Shown: in pieces, positions 53,194-63,843 of the stretch
How positions within the stretch are numbered: position 1 is the first letter of the stretch
Layout: each line of letters starts with the position of its first letter
NCBI GenBank assembly: GCA_963782045.1
Contig: CAWAIR010000018.1
Coordinates: 372,001 to 436,000, forward strand
Source of the DNA: CAVSRC01 sp963782045
GTDB taxonomy: Bacteria > Pseudomonadota > Alphaproteobacteria > Rhizobiales > Kaistiaceae
Length of the DNA: 64,000 nt
Direction: 5' to 3'
Program-made: the position numbers and the translations under genes
The notes under the pieces: generated by a model
Seen by the model: the letters and a program-made list of their open reading frames with translations, nothing else
Told to the model about the DNA's origin: nothing
Database searches by the model: none

Positions 53194-53430
53194 ATGAAAC
53201 ACGTCACAGTCTACGGCCCCGGTTGCAAGCGCTGCGAAGCGACCGCCGAAATGGTCAAAGCCGCCGCGGCGAAACTCGGCATCGATGTCGAAGTCGAGAA
53301 GGTCACCGACCAGAAGGCGATCGCGCTCGCCGGCGTCATGTCGACGCCGGGCGTGGCCATCGACGGCAAGCTGGTCCACGCCGGCGGGCTGCCGGATGCC
53401 GCCAAGCTCGCGGGCTGGCTGGAAGGCTAG
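53194..53430 (+). CDS. small thioredoxin-fold redox protein (TM0996/MTH895 type)
   Basis: 78 residues: HVTVYGPGCKRCEATAEMVKAAAAKLGIDVEVEKVTD...MSTPGVAIDGKLVHAGGLPD. CxxC motif GCKRC and the cis-Pro loop TPGV. Such mini-thioredoxins are usually encoded beside DUF318 permeases and probably reduce the permease cysteines or its substrate. 12 bases after the permease gene. Confidence 0.92.
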   Translation: MKHVTVYGPGCKRCEATAEMVKAAAAKLGIDVEVEKVTDQKAIALAGVMSTPGVAIDGKLVHAGGLPDAAKLAGWLEG

Positions 53431-53467
53431 CCGGACGGATTGCCCGCGCGCCTGAGACCTGAGGGCC

Positions 53468-55477
<2,010 letters not shown>

Positions 55478-55555
55478 AGGAACTCGGCGACGCCCTTCTG
55501 ACCCGTTACCGCTTTGTAAGCCGAGGGCGGCGCGGCGGCAATATTGACCGCGCGG

Positions 55556-56830
55556 TCAAATCGGCAGCGCTGCCTGGGCGAACAGCACCACGGCCGCCAC
55601 CAGCAGCGCGGCCAGCGTTCCGCCGCCGTACTGGAGCCCGAAACCGCGCGTTCCGGCGGTGAAGGCGATGGCCGTCTTGGTGATCGAATTGGCCACCGCC
55701 GCCACGAAGATGGCAAGCGCCGCCTCGACCGCCGTGATCGAGGCACCGTGGACCTGGGTGATCGACAGCGTGATCGCATCGACGTCGGCGAGCCCCGCGA
55801 TCGCCGCCGCGCCGACGGCGCCGCGCCCGCCGAAGAGCGCCACCAGCCATTTCGACGCCACCAGGATGACTGCCAGCAGCGCCGCGAAGCGCAGCACCGA
55901 GGTGAGTTCGAAGGGGTTGCGGAAAGGCTTGTGCGCCTCGCCTTGGCCGGCCGCCCCCGTCCAGCGCGCCCCGAAGCCCAGCGACGCTCCCAGGAGGATC
56001 ACGGCCGCTGCTACCAAAGGCGCGGCGAGAAGCCTGAGGTGGCTCGGACCGAACAGCGCCACGATCACCAGAATGCGCAGGAACATGATCGCCGAGGCGG
56101 CCAGCGCGCCGGCGAGCTGGATGCGCGCCGTCTCCGGCTGTGCCTTCGCCTTGCGCGAGAAATCGATGGTCGCCGCGGTCGAGGACACCAGGCCGCCGGC
56201 GACGCCGGCCACCAGCGTGCCGTAGCGCGTGCCGACCACCCGCACCGCCACGTAGCCGATGAAGGACACCCCGGCGATGGCGATGGTCATCAGCCAAAGG
56301 GCGTGCGGGTTGATGGCACCATAGGGCCCGTAGCCCTGGTCGGGCAGCACCGGCAGCGCGATGAAGCTCATCACCAGCAGGATGATGGTGGCCCTCAGCT
56401 CCTCCCAGGTCAGCGTCTCGATCCACTGGTGCAGCCAACGCTTGGCCGCGAGCAGCGCCGCCGTTGCCACGGCGGCGGCCGCGGCGGCCGTCATGTCGCC
56501 GAGCATGGCGAGCGCGCCGAGGGCGAAAGTGAGGAAGGCGGCAACCAGCGTGGTCGCGCCGAACACGCCCTGGCGTTCCGATTCGCGCCACTTGAAGAGC
56601 GTGATGCCGGCGGCGAAGGCGATGAAGATCGCGGCAAAGGGTAGCGGACCGGCGACCGTTTCCAGCGCACCGGAAATCCCGCCGAGAAGACCGATCAGGG
56701 CGAAGGTGCGCAACCCCGCCGCGCGTTCGCCCTCGGCCTGCTCGCGCTCGCGCCAGCCGCGCTCGAGCCCGATTAGTAGGCCGATTGCCAGCGCCAGGCC
56801 CAGACGTGTGAGCAGCTCTTGCTCGCTCAT
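55556..56830 (-). CDS. MgtC/SapB N-terminal plus DUF4010 membrane protein
   Basis: 424 residues, about 12 hydrophobic helices. N-terminal MgtC-like part: LLTRLGLALAIGLLIGLERGWRERE and AGLRTFALIGLLGGISGAL. The C-terminal DUF4010 part includes AGVAGGLVSSTAATIDFSRKAK and GLADVDAITLSIT. Function uncertain; often linked to divalent-cation stress. Start given as the ATG at 56830; ATG at 56836 is equally possible. Confidence 0.85.
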   Translation of the reverse strand: MSEQELLTRLGLALAIGLLIGLERGWREREQAEGERAAGLRTFALIGLLGGISGALETVAGPLPFAAIFIAFAAGITLFKWRESERQGVFGATTLVAAFLTFALGALAMLGDMTAAAAAAVATAALLAAKRWLHQWIETLTWEELRATIILLVMSFIALPVLPDQGYGPYGAINPHALWLMTIAIAGVSFIGYVAVRVVGTRYGTLVAGVAGGLVSSTAATIDFSRKAKAQPETARIQLAGALAASAIMFLRILVIVALFGPSHLRLLAAPLVAAAVILLGASLGFGARWTGAAGQGEAHKPFRNPFELTSVLRFAALLAVILVASKWLVALFGGRGAVGAAAIAGLADVDAITLSITQVHGASITAVEAALAIFVAAVANSITKTAIAFTAGTRGFGLQYGGGTLAALLVAAVVLFAQAALPI

Positions 56831-56990
56831 GACCATCCCGTTTCGGCCCATTCTAGCCGATCGACGACCACCAGTGTTTGCGACAAGCCGGCGGCACAAG
56901 TGATTTGAATAGTCGTACTAAACGTGGTTAGCTGACTTGCCTTGGGAGGACACGCCGAGACCCGCGAATGACGGGTCCTAGGGGAGGATT

Positions 56991-57191
56991 GTGCAGGATC
57001 CGATCGCCACCTTCGGGGGTGGACGGCCGCGCGTGAGAGTGGCCGGAATCATTCCCGCCAGCATCGCCCCAAACCGATTCGATGAATTCGTTGCCGCGCC
57101 GCCGACTGCGCGGGAGGCCGTGCCGATGTTTGCCGGCGAGGGCCGGGTGGCGTCGTGGCCGATGATCGCCGCGAGGAGCATGTTTCGATGA
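56991..57191 (+). CDS. candidate small leader gene upstream of the ABC operon
   Basis: 66 codons from a GTG at 56991 behind a strong ribosome site GGGGAGGATT. Its stop overlaps the ATG of the ABC ATPase as ATGA, the usual sign of translational coupling. Product: QDPIATFGGGRPRVRVAGII... with no recognised domain. A short GACCCG / CGGGTC hairpin lies just upstream. May be a real short peptide or a leftover of a regulator gene. Confidence 0.4.
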   Translation: MQDPIATFGGGRPRVRVAGIIPASIAPNRFDEFVAAPPTAREAVPMFAGEGRVASWPMIAARSMFR

Positions 57192-57986
57192 ATGCCGCAG
57201 TATATGAAGCCCGGCCGGACTCGCCGCAGGACTTCGCGAACATCGTCCGCCTGGCGAATGTTCAGAAGTATTTTGGCGCGGTGCAGGCGCTGAAGGACAT
57301 CAACCTCAGTGTCGGGCGGAACGAGATCGTCGGCCTGATCGGCGACAACGGCGCCGGCAAATCGACGCTGATCAAGGTGATGACCGGCGTGTTCACGCCA
57401 ACTTCCGGGCGCCTGTTCGTCCGCGACAAGGAGATCGATCTCAACGGCTTCTCGGTGCGCGGCGCGCACAGCCTGTCGATCGAGACGGTCTACCAGGACA
57501 AGTCGCTCGCCGAAAAGCAGCCCCTGTGGCGCAATTTCTTCGTCGGCCGCCAGATCACCAACCGCTTCGGCTTCATCGACATCAAGAAGGAGAAGGAGAT
57601 CGCTCAGCAGATCCTGATCGACGTGATCGGCTTCCGCGGCGTCGGCATCACCGTCGAATTCGACGATCAGCAATCTGTCGGGAGGCGAGCGCCAGGGCAT
57701 CGCGATCGGCCGCGCCATGCACTACAACGCCGATCTCATCGTTCTCGACGAACCCACCGCCGCGCTCGGCGTCGCCGAGGTGCGCAAGGTCATCGACTTC
57801 GTCCAGCGCATCAAGCAGTCGGGACGCGCCTGCGTCTACATCGAGCACAACCTCGCCCATGTCCACGAAGTCGCCGACCGTCTCGTCGTGCTCGACCGCG
57901 GCTCCATCGTTGCCGAGATCATCCCCAAGGACATGTCGGTCGTCGAACTGACTGACTATCTCATCGAACTTCAGCACGGGCATTGA
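57188..57986 (+). CDS. sugar ABC transporter ATP-binding protein, CUT2 type (frame-broken)
   Basis: About 265 residues, single ABC domain. Walker A GDNGAGKST, signature NLSGGERQGIAIGRAM, Walker B LIVLDEPTAALG, H-loop YIEHNLAHVHE. After GVGITVE (about 57660) the frame must move by +1 to give STISNLSGGERQG. Single-domain ATPases of this type pair with RbsC-like permeases. Followed by permease and binding-protein genes; start at the ATG at 57188. Confidence 0.92.
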
Positions 57987-58001
57987 GGACGCGGACGCAA
58001 A

Positions 58002-59126
58002 ATGGCCATCCCGCAGAAACGCTCCATTCTGCAACGCGTCGAGGCGTTGCCGATCATTCTTGTCTTCGCGATCGTGCTCGTGCTGTTCATGTACACCTCA
58101 CCGGAGGTGTTCCTGCGGCCGTTTCAGTACACGACCTTTCTCTCCACCCTGCCCCCGGTGATGCTGCTCGCCATCGGCCTGACCTTCGTCATCGGCGCGG
58201 GTGAGATCGACCTCTGCTTCCCGGCGATCATCGGCTTCTCCGGTTTCGTCGTGGCAGTCATCTTCAAGGAGGGGCAGCAGGACCTGGTTGCCTGGACCGG
58301 CGCCAGCGCCACCGACTGGATCGCCTCGCCACTGGCCGGACAGCTCATTCAGTGGGCAGGCTTCGTGTTGGCGCTGCTCTCGGGCATCCTGGTCGGATTC
58401 CTCAACGGTATCCTCGTTGCCAAGATCGGCATTCCCTCGTTCATCGCCACGCTGGGCACGCAGTTCTTCTGGTACGGCATGGCCACCGTTATCTCCGGCG
58501 GCAAATCCTATGCGCTGCGCGGCGCCGACGCGACGTCGACCTGGCAGGTGCTCGTCGGCCGGCCGTTTGCCTCGTCGGGCACCGATTGGCTGCGGCAGGT
58601 CCCGATACAGGCGCTGTGGACCGCGATCATCGTGGTCGTCATGTGGTTCATCCTCAACCGCCACCGCTTCGGCGAGCACACGCTGTTCATCGGCGACTCC
58701 AACGATGTCTCGCGGGTCGTCGGCATCAACGTCGATCGCGAGAAGATCAAGCTGTTCACCCTGATGGGGCTGCTGGCGGCGATCGCCGCCGTATTCCTGA
58801 CGCTGGAAAACAAGAACTATTACGGCAACCAGGGCCAGGGCTACCTGCTCATCGCCATCGCTTCCGTGCTGATCGGCGGCACCTCGATCTTCGGCGGCCG
58901 TGCCACCATCGTCGGCACCGTCTTCGGCTGCTTCATCATTGCCATCATCGAGCCCGGCCTGGTCGCCACCGGTCTCACCGGCGCCTGGGTCAACACGGTG
59001 CGCGGGCTGATCTTCCTGATCGCCATCATCTTCTATCTCTACGTCGACGAGCCCCAGCGACGGCGTGCGTTCTTCGCCCGCTTCGGCTCCTTCAAGGGTT
59101 TCGGTCGCGTAAGCGCGGCTGAGTAG
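58002..59126 (+). CDS. sugar ABC transporter permease, RbsC-like
   Basis: 374 residues, eight to ten hydrophobic helices. LTFVIGAGEIDLCFPAIIGFSGFVVAVIF, then GFLNGILVAKIGIPSFIATLGTQFFWYGMATVISGG and AIASVLIGGTSIFGGRATIVGTVFG are family hallmarks (EAA-like loop). Transmembrane component of a CUT2 importer. Confidence 0.95.
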   Translation: MAIPQKRSILQRVEALPIILVFAIVLVLFMYTSPEVFLRPFQYTTFLSTLPPVMLLAIGLTFVIGAGEIDLCFPAIIGFSGFVVAVIFKEGQQDLVAWTGASATDWIASPLAGQLIQWAGFVLALLSGILVGFLNGILVAKIGIPSFIATLGTQFFWYGMATVISGGKSYALRGADATSTWQVLVGRPFASSGTDWLRQVPIQALWTAIIVVVMWFILNRHRFGEHTLFIGDSNDVSRVVGINVDREKIKLFTLMGLLAAIAAVFLTLENKNYYGNQGQGYLLIAIASVLIGGTSIFGGRATIVGTVFGCFIIAIIEPGLVATGLTGAWVNTVRGLIFLIAIIFYLYVDEPQRRRAFFARFGSFKGFGRVSAAE

Positions 59127-59173
59127 CAGCACGTGCCGACGGCGCGTTGCAGTCAAAGAGGGAGAGAACGAAC

Positions 59174-60163
59174 ATGCGAGTTACGAAGATTTTGTTGGCC
59201 GGCGTGGCCGCTTCGGCGTTGTTGGCCAGCGTTGGCGTGGCTTCGGCCGCCGATCCGATCGGCAAGGGCCTGGTCATGTACATGCAAATGGGCGGCCAGT
59301 CGGGCGACGGTGCCACGCTTGCCCGCGAGACAGGTGCCAAGCAGGCCGCCGAGGCCTTTGGCGTGCAGCTGAATGCGCAGTATTCGGCCTGGGCGCCGGA
59401 AACCATGATCAACCAGTTCAAGGACGCGGTCGCGGCCAAGCCGGACTGCATCGAGATCATGGGCCATCCGGGCAGCTCCGCCTTCCATGACCTGGTCAAG
59501 GGCGCCGTCGATCAGGGCATCGTGGTCACCGTTGGCAACGCACCGCTGACCCCGATCCAGGATGAGTTCGGGCCGAAGGGCACCGGCTATGCCGGCGTCG
59601 ACCTCTATGCCGGTGGCGCACTGACCGCCAAGGCGATGCTCGCTCAGGGCCTCAAGGCCGGCGACGAAGCCATGGTCTACGGCGTCTTCAGCCAGGCCGA
59701 ACGCGGCCAGTCCGAGAAGGGCCTCGCCGACACGCTCGAGAAGGCCGGCCTCAAGGTCGACCGCCTCGAAATCACGCAAGAGGTGAACAGCGACCCGACA
59801 CTGGCGGTGCCGGTGTTGACCGCCTACGTCCAGGCGCATCCGAACCTGAAGGCGATCGGCAGCCAGCACGGCACGGTCACCGGCGAGCTGGCCGAAGTGC
59901 TGAAGAAGGCCGGCAAGAAGCCCGGCGACATCATCGTCGGCGGCATCGACCTCGCCCCGGCGACCGTCGACGGCCTCAAGTCCGGCTACATCTCGGCGAC
60001 CCTCGACCAGCTGCTCTACCTGCAGGGCTTCCTGCCGGTTCTGCAGTGCGTCATGACAGCCAAGTACAAGATGCCCGGCATTGACGTGAACACCGGCGCC
60101 GGCGTCGATACGCCGAAGACCATCGACGCTCTGATCCCGCTGATCGACGCGGGCATCCGCTAG
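59174..60163 (+). CDS. sugar ABC transporter substrate-binding protein, RbsB-like
   Basis: 329 residues. Signal peptide MRVTKILLAGVAASALLASVGVASA, then the periplasmic binding fold: GLVMYMQMGGQSGDGATLARETGAKQAAEAFGVQL, IEIMGHPGSSAFHDLVKGAVDQGI, ending GVDTPKTIDALIPLIDAGIR. Ligand unknown; probably a pentose, polyol or related compound. Ribosome site GGGAGAG. Last gene of the operon, followed by a strong terminator. Confidence 0.95.
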   Translation: MRVTKILLAGVAASALLASVGVASAADPIGKGLVMYMQMGGQSGDGATLARETGAKQAAEAFGVQLNAQYSAWAPETMINQFKDAVAAKPDCIEIMGHPGSSAFHDLVKGAVDQGIVVTVGNAPLTPIQDEFGPKGTGYAGVDLYAGGALTAKAMLAQGLKAGDEAMVYGVFSQAERGQSEKGLADTLEKAGLKVDRLEITQEVNSDPTLAVPVLTAYVQAHPNLKAIGSQHGTVTGELAEVLKKAGKKPGDIIVGGIDLAPATVDGLKSGYISATLDQLLYLQGFLPVLQCVMTAKYKMPGIDVNTGAGVDTPKTIDALIPLIDAGIR

Positions 60164-60198
60164 TCTAGTCCGAACCTCCCGTTCTCGTGGAACAGGCA

Positions 60199-60230
60199 GC
60201 GCCGGCGGGAAACCGCCGGCGCTTCGCTTT
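60199..60230 (+). terminator. intrinsic terminator after the ABC operon
   Basis: Perfect 10-bp stem GCGCCGGCGG / CCGCCGGCGC with a GAAA tetraloop, followed by TTCGCTTT. Confidence 0.85.
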
Positions 60231-60260
60231 GGATGGCTTGCGCCCGTCGCGCCAAACGGC

Positions 60261-60608
60261 CTAGCGGCAGCGCTTCTCTTTCTCGACCTGGGCGACGCGA
60301 GCTATGTTGTCGCGCTCATAGGCGTTGAGCGGCACCATGGACGCATTGTCGTAGACGCAGCCGGTGTTGTCGAAGACGGCCTGGCCCCTGGCGGTGTGGA
60401 AGCAGTAGCCGTGTTCGGCATAGATCGTGTTGCGCACCGTCCACAGCGAGTCGCAGGAGAGCTGGCGGAGCGCCCAGGTGCGCATCGGGCCCGTGTCCGT
60501 GCAACCGACGCCCGATTCGAAGCAGGCCGCCGACGCCACGCCGGGCGCAAGCGCCGCCAGCGCCATGACCGCAACGGCGGCACCAACGGGGATTCGCATG
60601 GATTTCAT
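60261..60608 (-). CDS. exported YARHG-domain protein
   Basis: 115 residues with a signal peptide (PVGAAVAVMALAALAPGVASA). LSCDSLWTVRNTIYAEHGYCFHT is the YARHG pattern (RNxIYAxHGY), with FDNTGCVYDNASMV and a further pair of cysteines likely to form disulfides. Periplasmic; function unknown. Starts at the ATG at 60608. Confidence 0.85.
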   Translation of the reverse strand: MKSMRIPVGAAVAVMALAALAPGVASAACFESGVGCTDTGPMRTWALRQLSCDSLWTVRNTIYAEHGYCFHTARGQAVFDNTGCVYDNASMVPLNAYERDNIARVAQVEKEKRCR

Positions 60609-60796
60609 GGCATTCCTCCACTGAAATCTTCGGCCCGTCGACCAGCATATCACCGTACCGGCTGGACTTGACCAAACGCATGGCCGCATGGCGGCCGGTG
60701 CCGCATCTGTGGCCAACCGATCCCGGCAAGGCAGGAACAGGTCCGAACAGGCATGGCCGAATCCCCCAACTCCATCCGTGCAGGCGGAAGCGCCCG

Positions 60797-61162
60797 ATGA
60801 TCGAGGCTTTCGCCTTCCTGCTGCTCGCCCAGCTCACCGGCGAGGTGATCGTGCGGGCACTGGGCGTGGCCGTTCCCGGCCCGGTGATCGGCCTGGTGCT
60901 GCTCGCCCTGGTCCTGGTCTGGCGCGGCATCACGCCGGCGCTCCGCGATACCGCCAATGGGCTCCTGCGCAACCTGTCCCTGCTTTTCGTCCCCGCCGGC
61001 GTCGGCATCATGCGCCAGGCCGACGTCATCGCCGGCAACTGGCTCGCCTTGTCGCTTGGCCTGATCGTCTCGACCATCGCCACGCTGGCGGTGACCGCCC
61101 TCGTCTTCCGCTGGGCGCAACGCCGCTTCGGCGGGACCGGGGACGATGGGGGTGCGTCATGA
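60797..61162 (+). CDS. lrgA: CidA/LrgA family holin-like membrane protein
   Basis: 121 residues, four hydrophobic helices: LLLAQLTGEVIVRALGVAVPGPVIGLVLLALVLVW, then LLRNLSLLFVPAGVGIMRQ. Family members modulate murein hydrolase export or move small metabolites. Overlaps lrgB by four bases (ATGA). Confidence 0.9.
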   Translation: MIEAFAFLLLAQLTGEVIVRALGVAVPGPVIGLVLLALVLVWRGITPALRDTANGLLRNLSLLFVPAGVGIMRQADVIAGNWLALSLGLIVSTIATLAVTALVFRWAQRRFGGTGDDGGAS

Positions 61163-61878
61163 GCAAGGCCGCCGGCCTCTGGGTCTACCTCGCCGCCAGC
61201 CCCCTCCTCTGGCTGACGCTGACGCTCGCCGCCTATGCCGTCGCCGACCGGGTGGCGTGCGCCTTCGGCCGGCACCCGCTCGCCAATCAGGTGATCATCG
61301 CCGTGGCGCTGGTGATCGCCGCGCTGGAGATGTCGCGAACGCCCTTCGCGGTCTATTTCGAGGGCGCCCAGTTCGTGCACTTTCTGCTCGGCCCGGCCAC
61401 CGTCGCGCTCGCCGTTCCCCTGGTCGAGAACTGGGGCCGGGTGCGGCGCTCGCTGGTGCCGATTCTCTTGGCTCTCGTCGCCGGCTCGCTCACCGCCATT
61501 GTCACCGCCGTCGGCACCGTCGCGCTTGTCGGCGCGCCGCGGGCGGTGCTGGCCTCGATCGCCGAGAAATCGGTGACCACGCCGATCGCCATGGGCATCG
61601 CCGAAAAGATCGGCGGCATTCCGTCGCTGACCGCCGTGCTGGTGATCCTCACCGGCGTGCTTGGTGCCATCGCGGTGACGCCGTTGATGGACGCGCTCAA
61701 GGTCCGCGATTATGCCGCTCGCGGCTTTGCCGCCGGCGTCGCTTCGCACGGCATCGGCACCGCCCGCGCCTTCCAGGTCAACGATCTTGCAGGAGCCTTC
61801 TCCGGCCTCGGCATGGGTCTGAACGGCATCCTTACCGCCATCCTGGTGCCGCTGCTGGCAGGCTGGTTCGGCTGGTAG
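61159..61878 (+). CDS. lrgB: LrgB family membrane protein
   Basis: 239 residues, about seven helices. FEGAQFVHFLLGPATVALAVPLV and AEKSVTTPIAMGIAEKIGGIPSLTAVLVILTGVLGA, ending with SHGIGTARAFQ, a hallmark of LrgB/PLGG1 proteins, which can form a glycolate/glycerate or pyruvate-type transporter together with LrgA. Translationally coupled to lrgA. Confidence 0.92.
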   Translation: MSKAAGLWVYLAASPLLWLTLTLAAYAVADRVACAFGRHPLANQVIIAVALVIAALEMSRTPFAVYFEGAQFVHFLLGPATVALAVPLVENWGRVRRSLVPILLALVAGSLTAIVTAVGTVALVGAPRAVLASIAEKSVTTPIAMGIAEKIGGIPSLTAVLVILTGVLGAIAVTPLMDALKVRDYAARGFAAGVASHGIGTARAFQVNDLAGAFSGLGMGLNGILTAILVPLLAGWFGW

Positions 61879-61973
61879 AACGCCTGCGCCCGGGCGGAGC
61901 GGCCGCCGCCTTGATTGTGCGGCGGCGGAAAATCGTCCAACGTCGGCTCTCCCGCTGAAACGGAGTCACTGGC

Positions 61974-63257
61974 ATGCCTGACGACAGACTGCTGGCGGCT
62001 GCGCGCGACATGGTCCGGCAGATCGGCGAGCGGCTCGATGCGCCGTTCTCGATCGAGCTGTGGGACGGCTCGGTCGTTCCGCTCGGCCCCAACAGCGACC
62101 CGAACCTGCGGATCAGGATCGCCCAGCCCGGCGCCATCGGCGCCATCTTCCGCCGGCCCGGCCTCGAAACCATCGTCCGTCAATATGCCACCGGCGGTTT
62201 AGATTTCGTCGGCGCCGACATGTTGACGTTCATCGAGAAGGCGCGGGCGAAGAAGATCCGCCTGAAGCCGCGCGACCTCCCGATCGCCTACCTCGTCCGC
62301 CGCGCCCTGCCCTTCGTCTTCGCGCGCTCCCCGGCGGCGCAGCCGCAGTCCCTCCAGGGCCGGTCGGACGCCGACTTCATCCGTTTTCACTACGACCTCG
62401 GCAACGATTTCTACAAACTCTTCCTCGATCCGCAGATGCAGTATTCCTGCGCCTACTTCACCGACTGGGGAAATTCGCTGGAGCAGGCGCAGGCCGACAA
62501 GATCGACATGATCTGCCGCAAGCTCCGCCTTGCGCCGGACGATCGCCTGCTCGACGTCGGCTGCGGCTGGGGCGGGCTCATCTGCCATGCCGCGGCGCGC
62601 TATGGCGTCACCGCGCACGGGGTGACCCTGTCCCAGGAACAGTACGACTACGCGCGCGCCAAGGTGAAGCGCGCGGGCCTCGAGGGAAAGGTCACGGTCG
62701 CGCTCGACAGCTACGAGAACGTCGCCGGCCAGTACGACAAGATCGCCTCGATCGGCATGTACGAGCACGTCGGCATCGCCAATTATCCCCGCTACTTCGG
62801 CACCCTTAACCGGCTGCTGCGCGACCGCGGGCTGCTGCTCAACCACGGCATCACACGGCGGGCGAAGGCGAGCCGCCGGCGCTTCAACCGGCCGAACCGG
62901 GAACGCCGCGTGATGCAGCGCTTGGTGTTCCCGGGCTTCGAGCTCGACCACATCGGCCATTCGCTGGAGGCGATGGAGACCGCCGGCTTCGAGGTCCACG
63001 ACGTCGAGGGCTGGCGCGAGCACTACGCGCGCACCTGCCGGCTCTGGCACCAGCGGCTGGCCGAGAACGCCGAGGCCGCCATTGCACTGGTCGGCGCCGA
63101 GAAATACCGCATCTGGGTCGCCTACTTGGCCGGGGTATCCTACGCCTTCGCCGACGGGTCGCTGCGCATCTACCAGACGCTCGCCAGCAAGCACGCGGCC
63201 AAGGGCGCCTCGGGCATGCCGCCGACGCGGGCGCATCTCTATTCGCAGGAAGAGTAG
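61974..63257 (+). CDS. cfa: cyclopropane-fatty-acyl-phospholipid synthase
   Basis: 427 residues. SAM-binding LLDVGCGWGGLICHAAARYG, preceded by HYDLGNDFYKLFLDPQMQYSCAYF, the substrate-recognition motif of this family; GVTLSQEQYDYARAKVKRAGLEG and SIGMYEHVGIANYPRYF follow. Adds a methylene bridge to unsaturated phospholipid acyl chains, stiffening the membrane under stress. Monocistronic. Confidence 0.96.
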   Translation: MPDDRLLAAARDMVRQIGERLDAPFSIELWDGSVVPLGPNSDPNLRIRIAQPGAIGAIFRRPGLETIVRQYATGGLDFVGADMLTFIEKARAKKIRLKPRDLPIAYLVRRALPFVFARSPAAQPQSLQGRSDADFIRFHYDLGNDFYKLFLDPQMQYSCAYFTDWGNSLEQAQADKIDMICRKLRLAPDDRLLDVGCGWGGLICHAAARYGVTAHGVTLSQEQYDYARAKVKRAGLEGKVTVALDSYENVAGQYDKIASIGMYEHVGIANYPRYFGTLNRLLRDRGLLLNHGITRRAKASRRRFNRPNRERRVMQRLVFPGFELDHIGHSLEAMETAGFEVHDVEGWREHYARTCRLWHQRLAENAEAAIALVGAEKYRIWVAYLAGVSYAFADGSLRIYQTLASKHAAKGASGMPPTRAHLYSQEE

Positions 63258-63265
63258 GCGCCTCG

Positions 63266-63297
63266 TGTAGCCCGGATGGAGCGGAACGAAATCCGGG
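63266..63297. repeat. REP-like palindrome
   Basis: TGTAGCCCGGATGGAGCGGA, then ACGAAATCCGGG: arms CCCGGAT / ATCCGGG. Same pattern as the elements at 9758 and 41411, again between convergent genes. Confidence 0.72.
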
Positions 63298-63338
63298 AGG
63301 CCGTTCCCCCTTCCGCTTTGCTACGGATACGCCGAGAG

Positions 63339-63677
63339 CTACCGGTGGCCGTGGCCGGCCCAGTGCTGCCACGACACGACGATGCCATCCTCGACATGGA
63401 CATGATCGCGAAAGCGGCCCTTGCCGTCGCCGCGGTAGAGCCAGGTTTCCTTGCGCTTCCTGCGGCTCGGGTGGACGGCGATCTCCTCCGGCGGGCCCCA
63501 CGCCTGGTGGAGCTGGCGCTCCGACATGCCTTCGAACAGCTTGCGGTCGACGATCGCCCGCTCGACCTCCTGCGCCCCGCTGACCTTGACCAGGACGCGC
63601 CGCCGCTTGGATTCGAGAACGAAGGGCACAATCAGCAGCAAGCCCAGAAAGGCCAGGAAGAATGCCAAGACGACCAT
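63339..63677 (-). CDS. small membrane-anchored protein with BamE/SmpA-like domain
   Basis: 112 residues: an N-terminal helix (VVLAFFLAFLGLLLIVPFVLE), a short basic segment, then KLFEGMSERQLHQAWGPPEEIAVHPSRRKRKETWLYRGDGKGRFRDHVHVEDGIVVSW, which follows the G-M-x3-x-V-x3-x-G-x-P pattern of BamE-like folds. No lipobox. Function unknown. Start at the ATG at 63677; an in-frame TTG lies eight codons earlier. Confidence 0.75.
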   Translation of the reverse strand: MVVLAFFLAFLGLLLIVPFVLESKRRRVLVKVSGAQEVERAIVDRKLFEGMSERQLHQAWGPPEEIAVHPSRRKRKETWLYRGDGKGRFRDHVHVEDGIVVSWQHWAGHGHR

Positions 63678-63843
63678 GCGAGGGAGGCTCTCACAGTGCA
63701 AGTGCGGCTATGCCGTGCGTCGCCCCGGCGCGCCCGGGCCGCTCTCCGCAGCAGAAGCAGCCCGGACAATTCCGTGTCGCATGAAGCGCAAATTGCCGCA
63801 AGGGCCTGAGCGGCCAGGCCAGATCACAAGCCCGTTGGAACTT

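Noticed and set aside
56978..57718. 246-codon minus-strand reading overlapping the ABC ATPase start
   Set aside because: It is antisense to a clear ABC ATPase and its product is low complexity.
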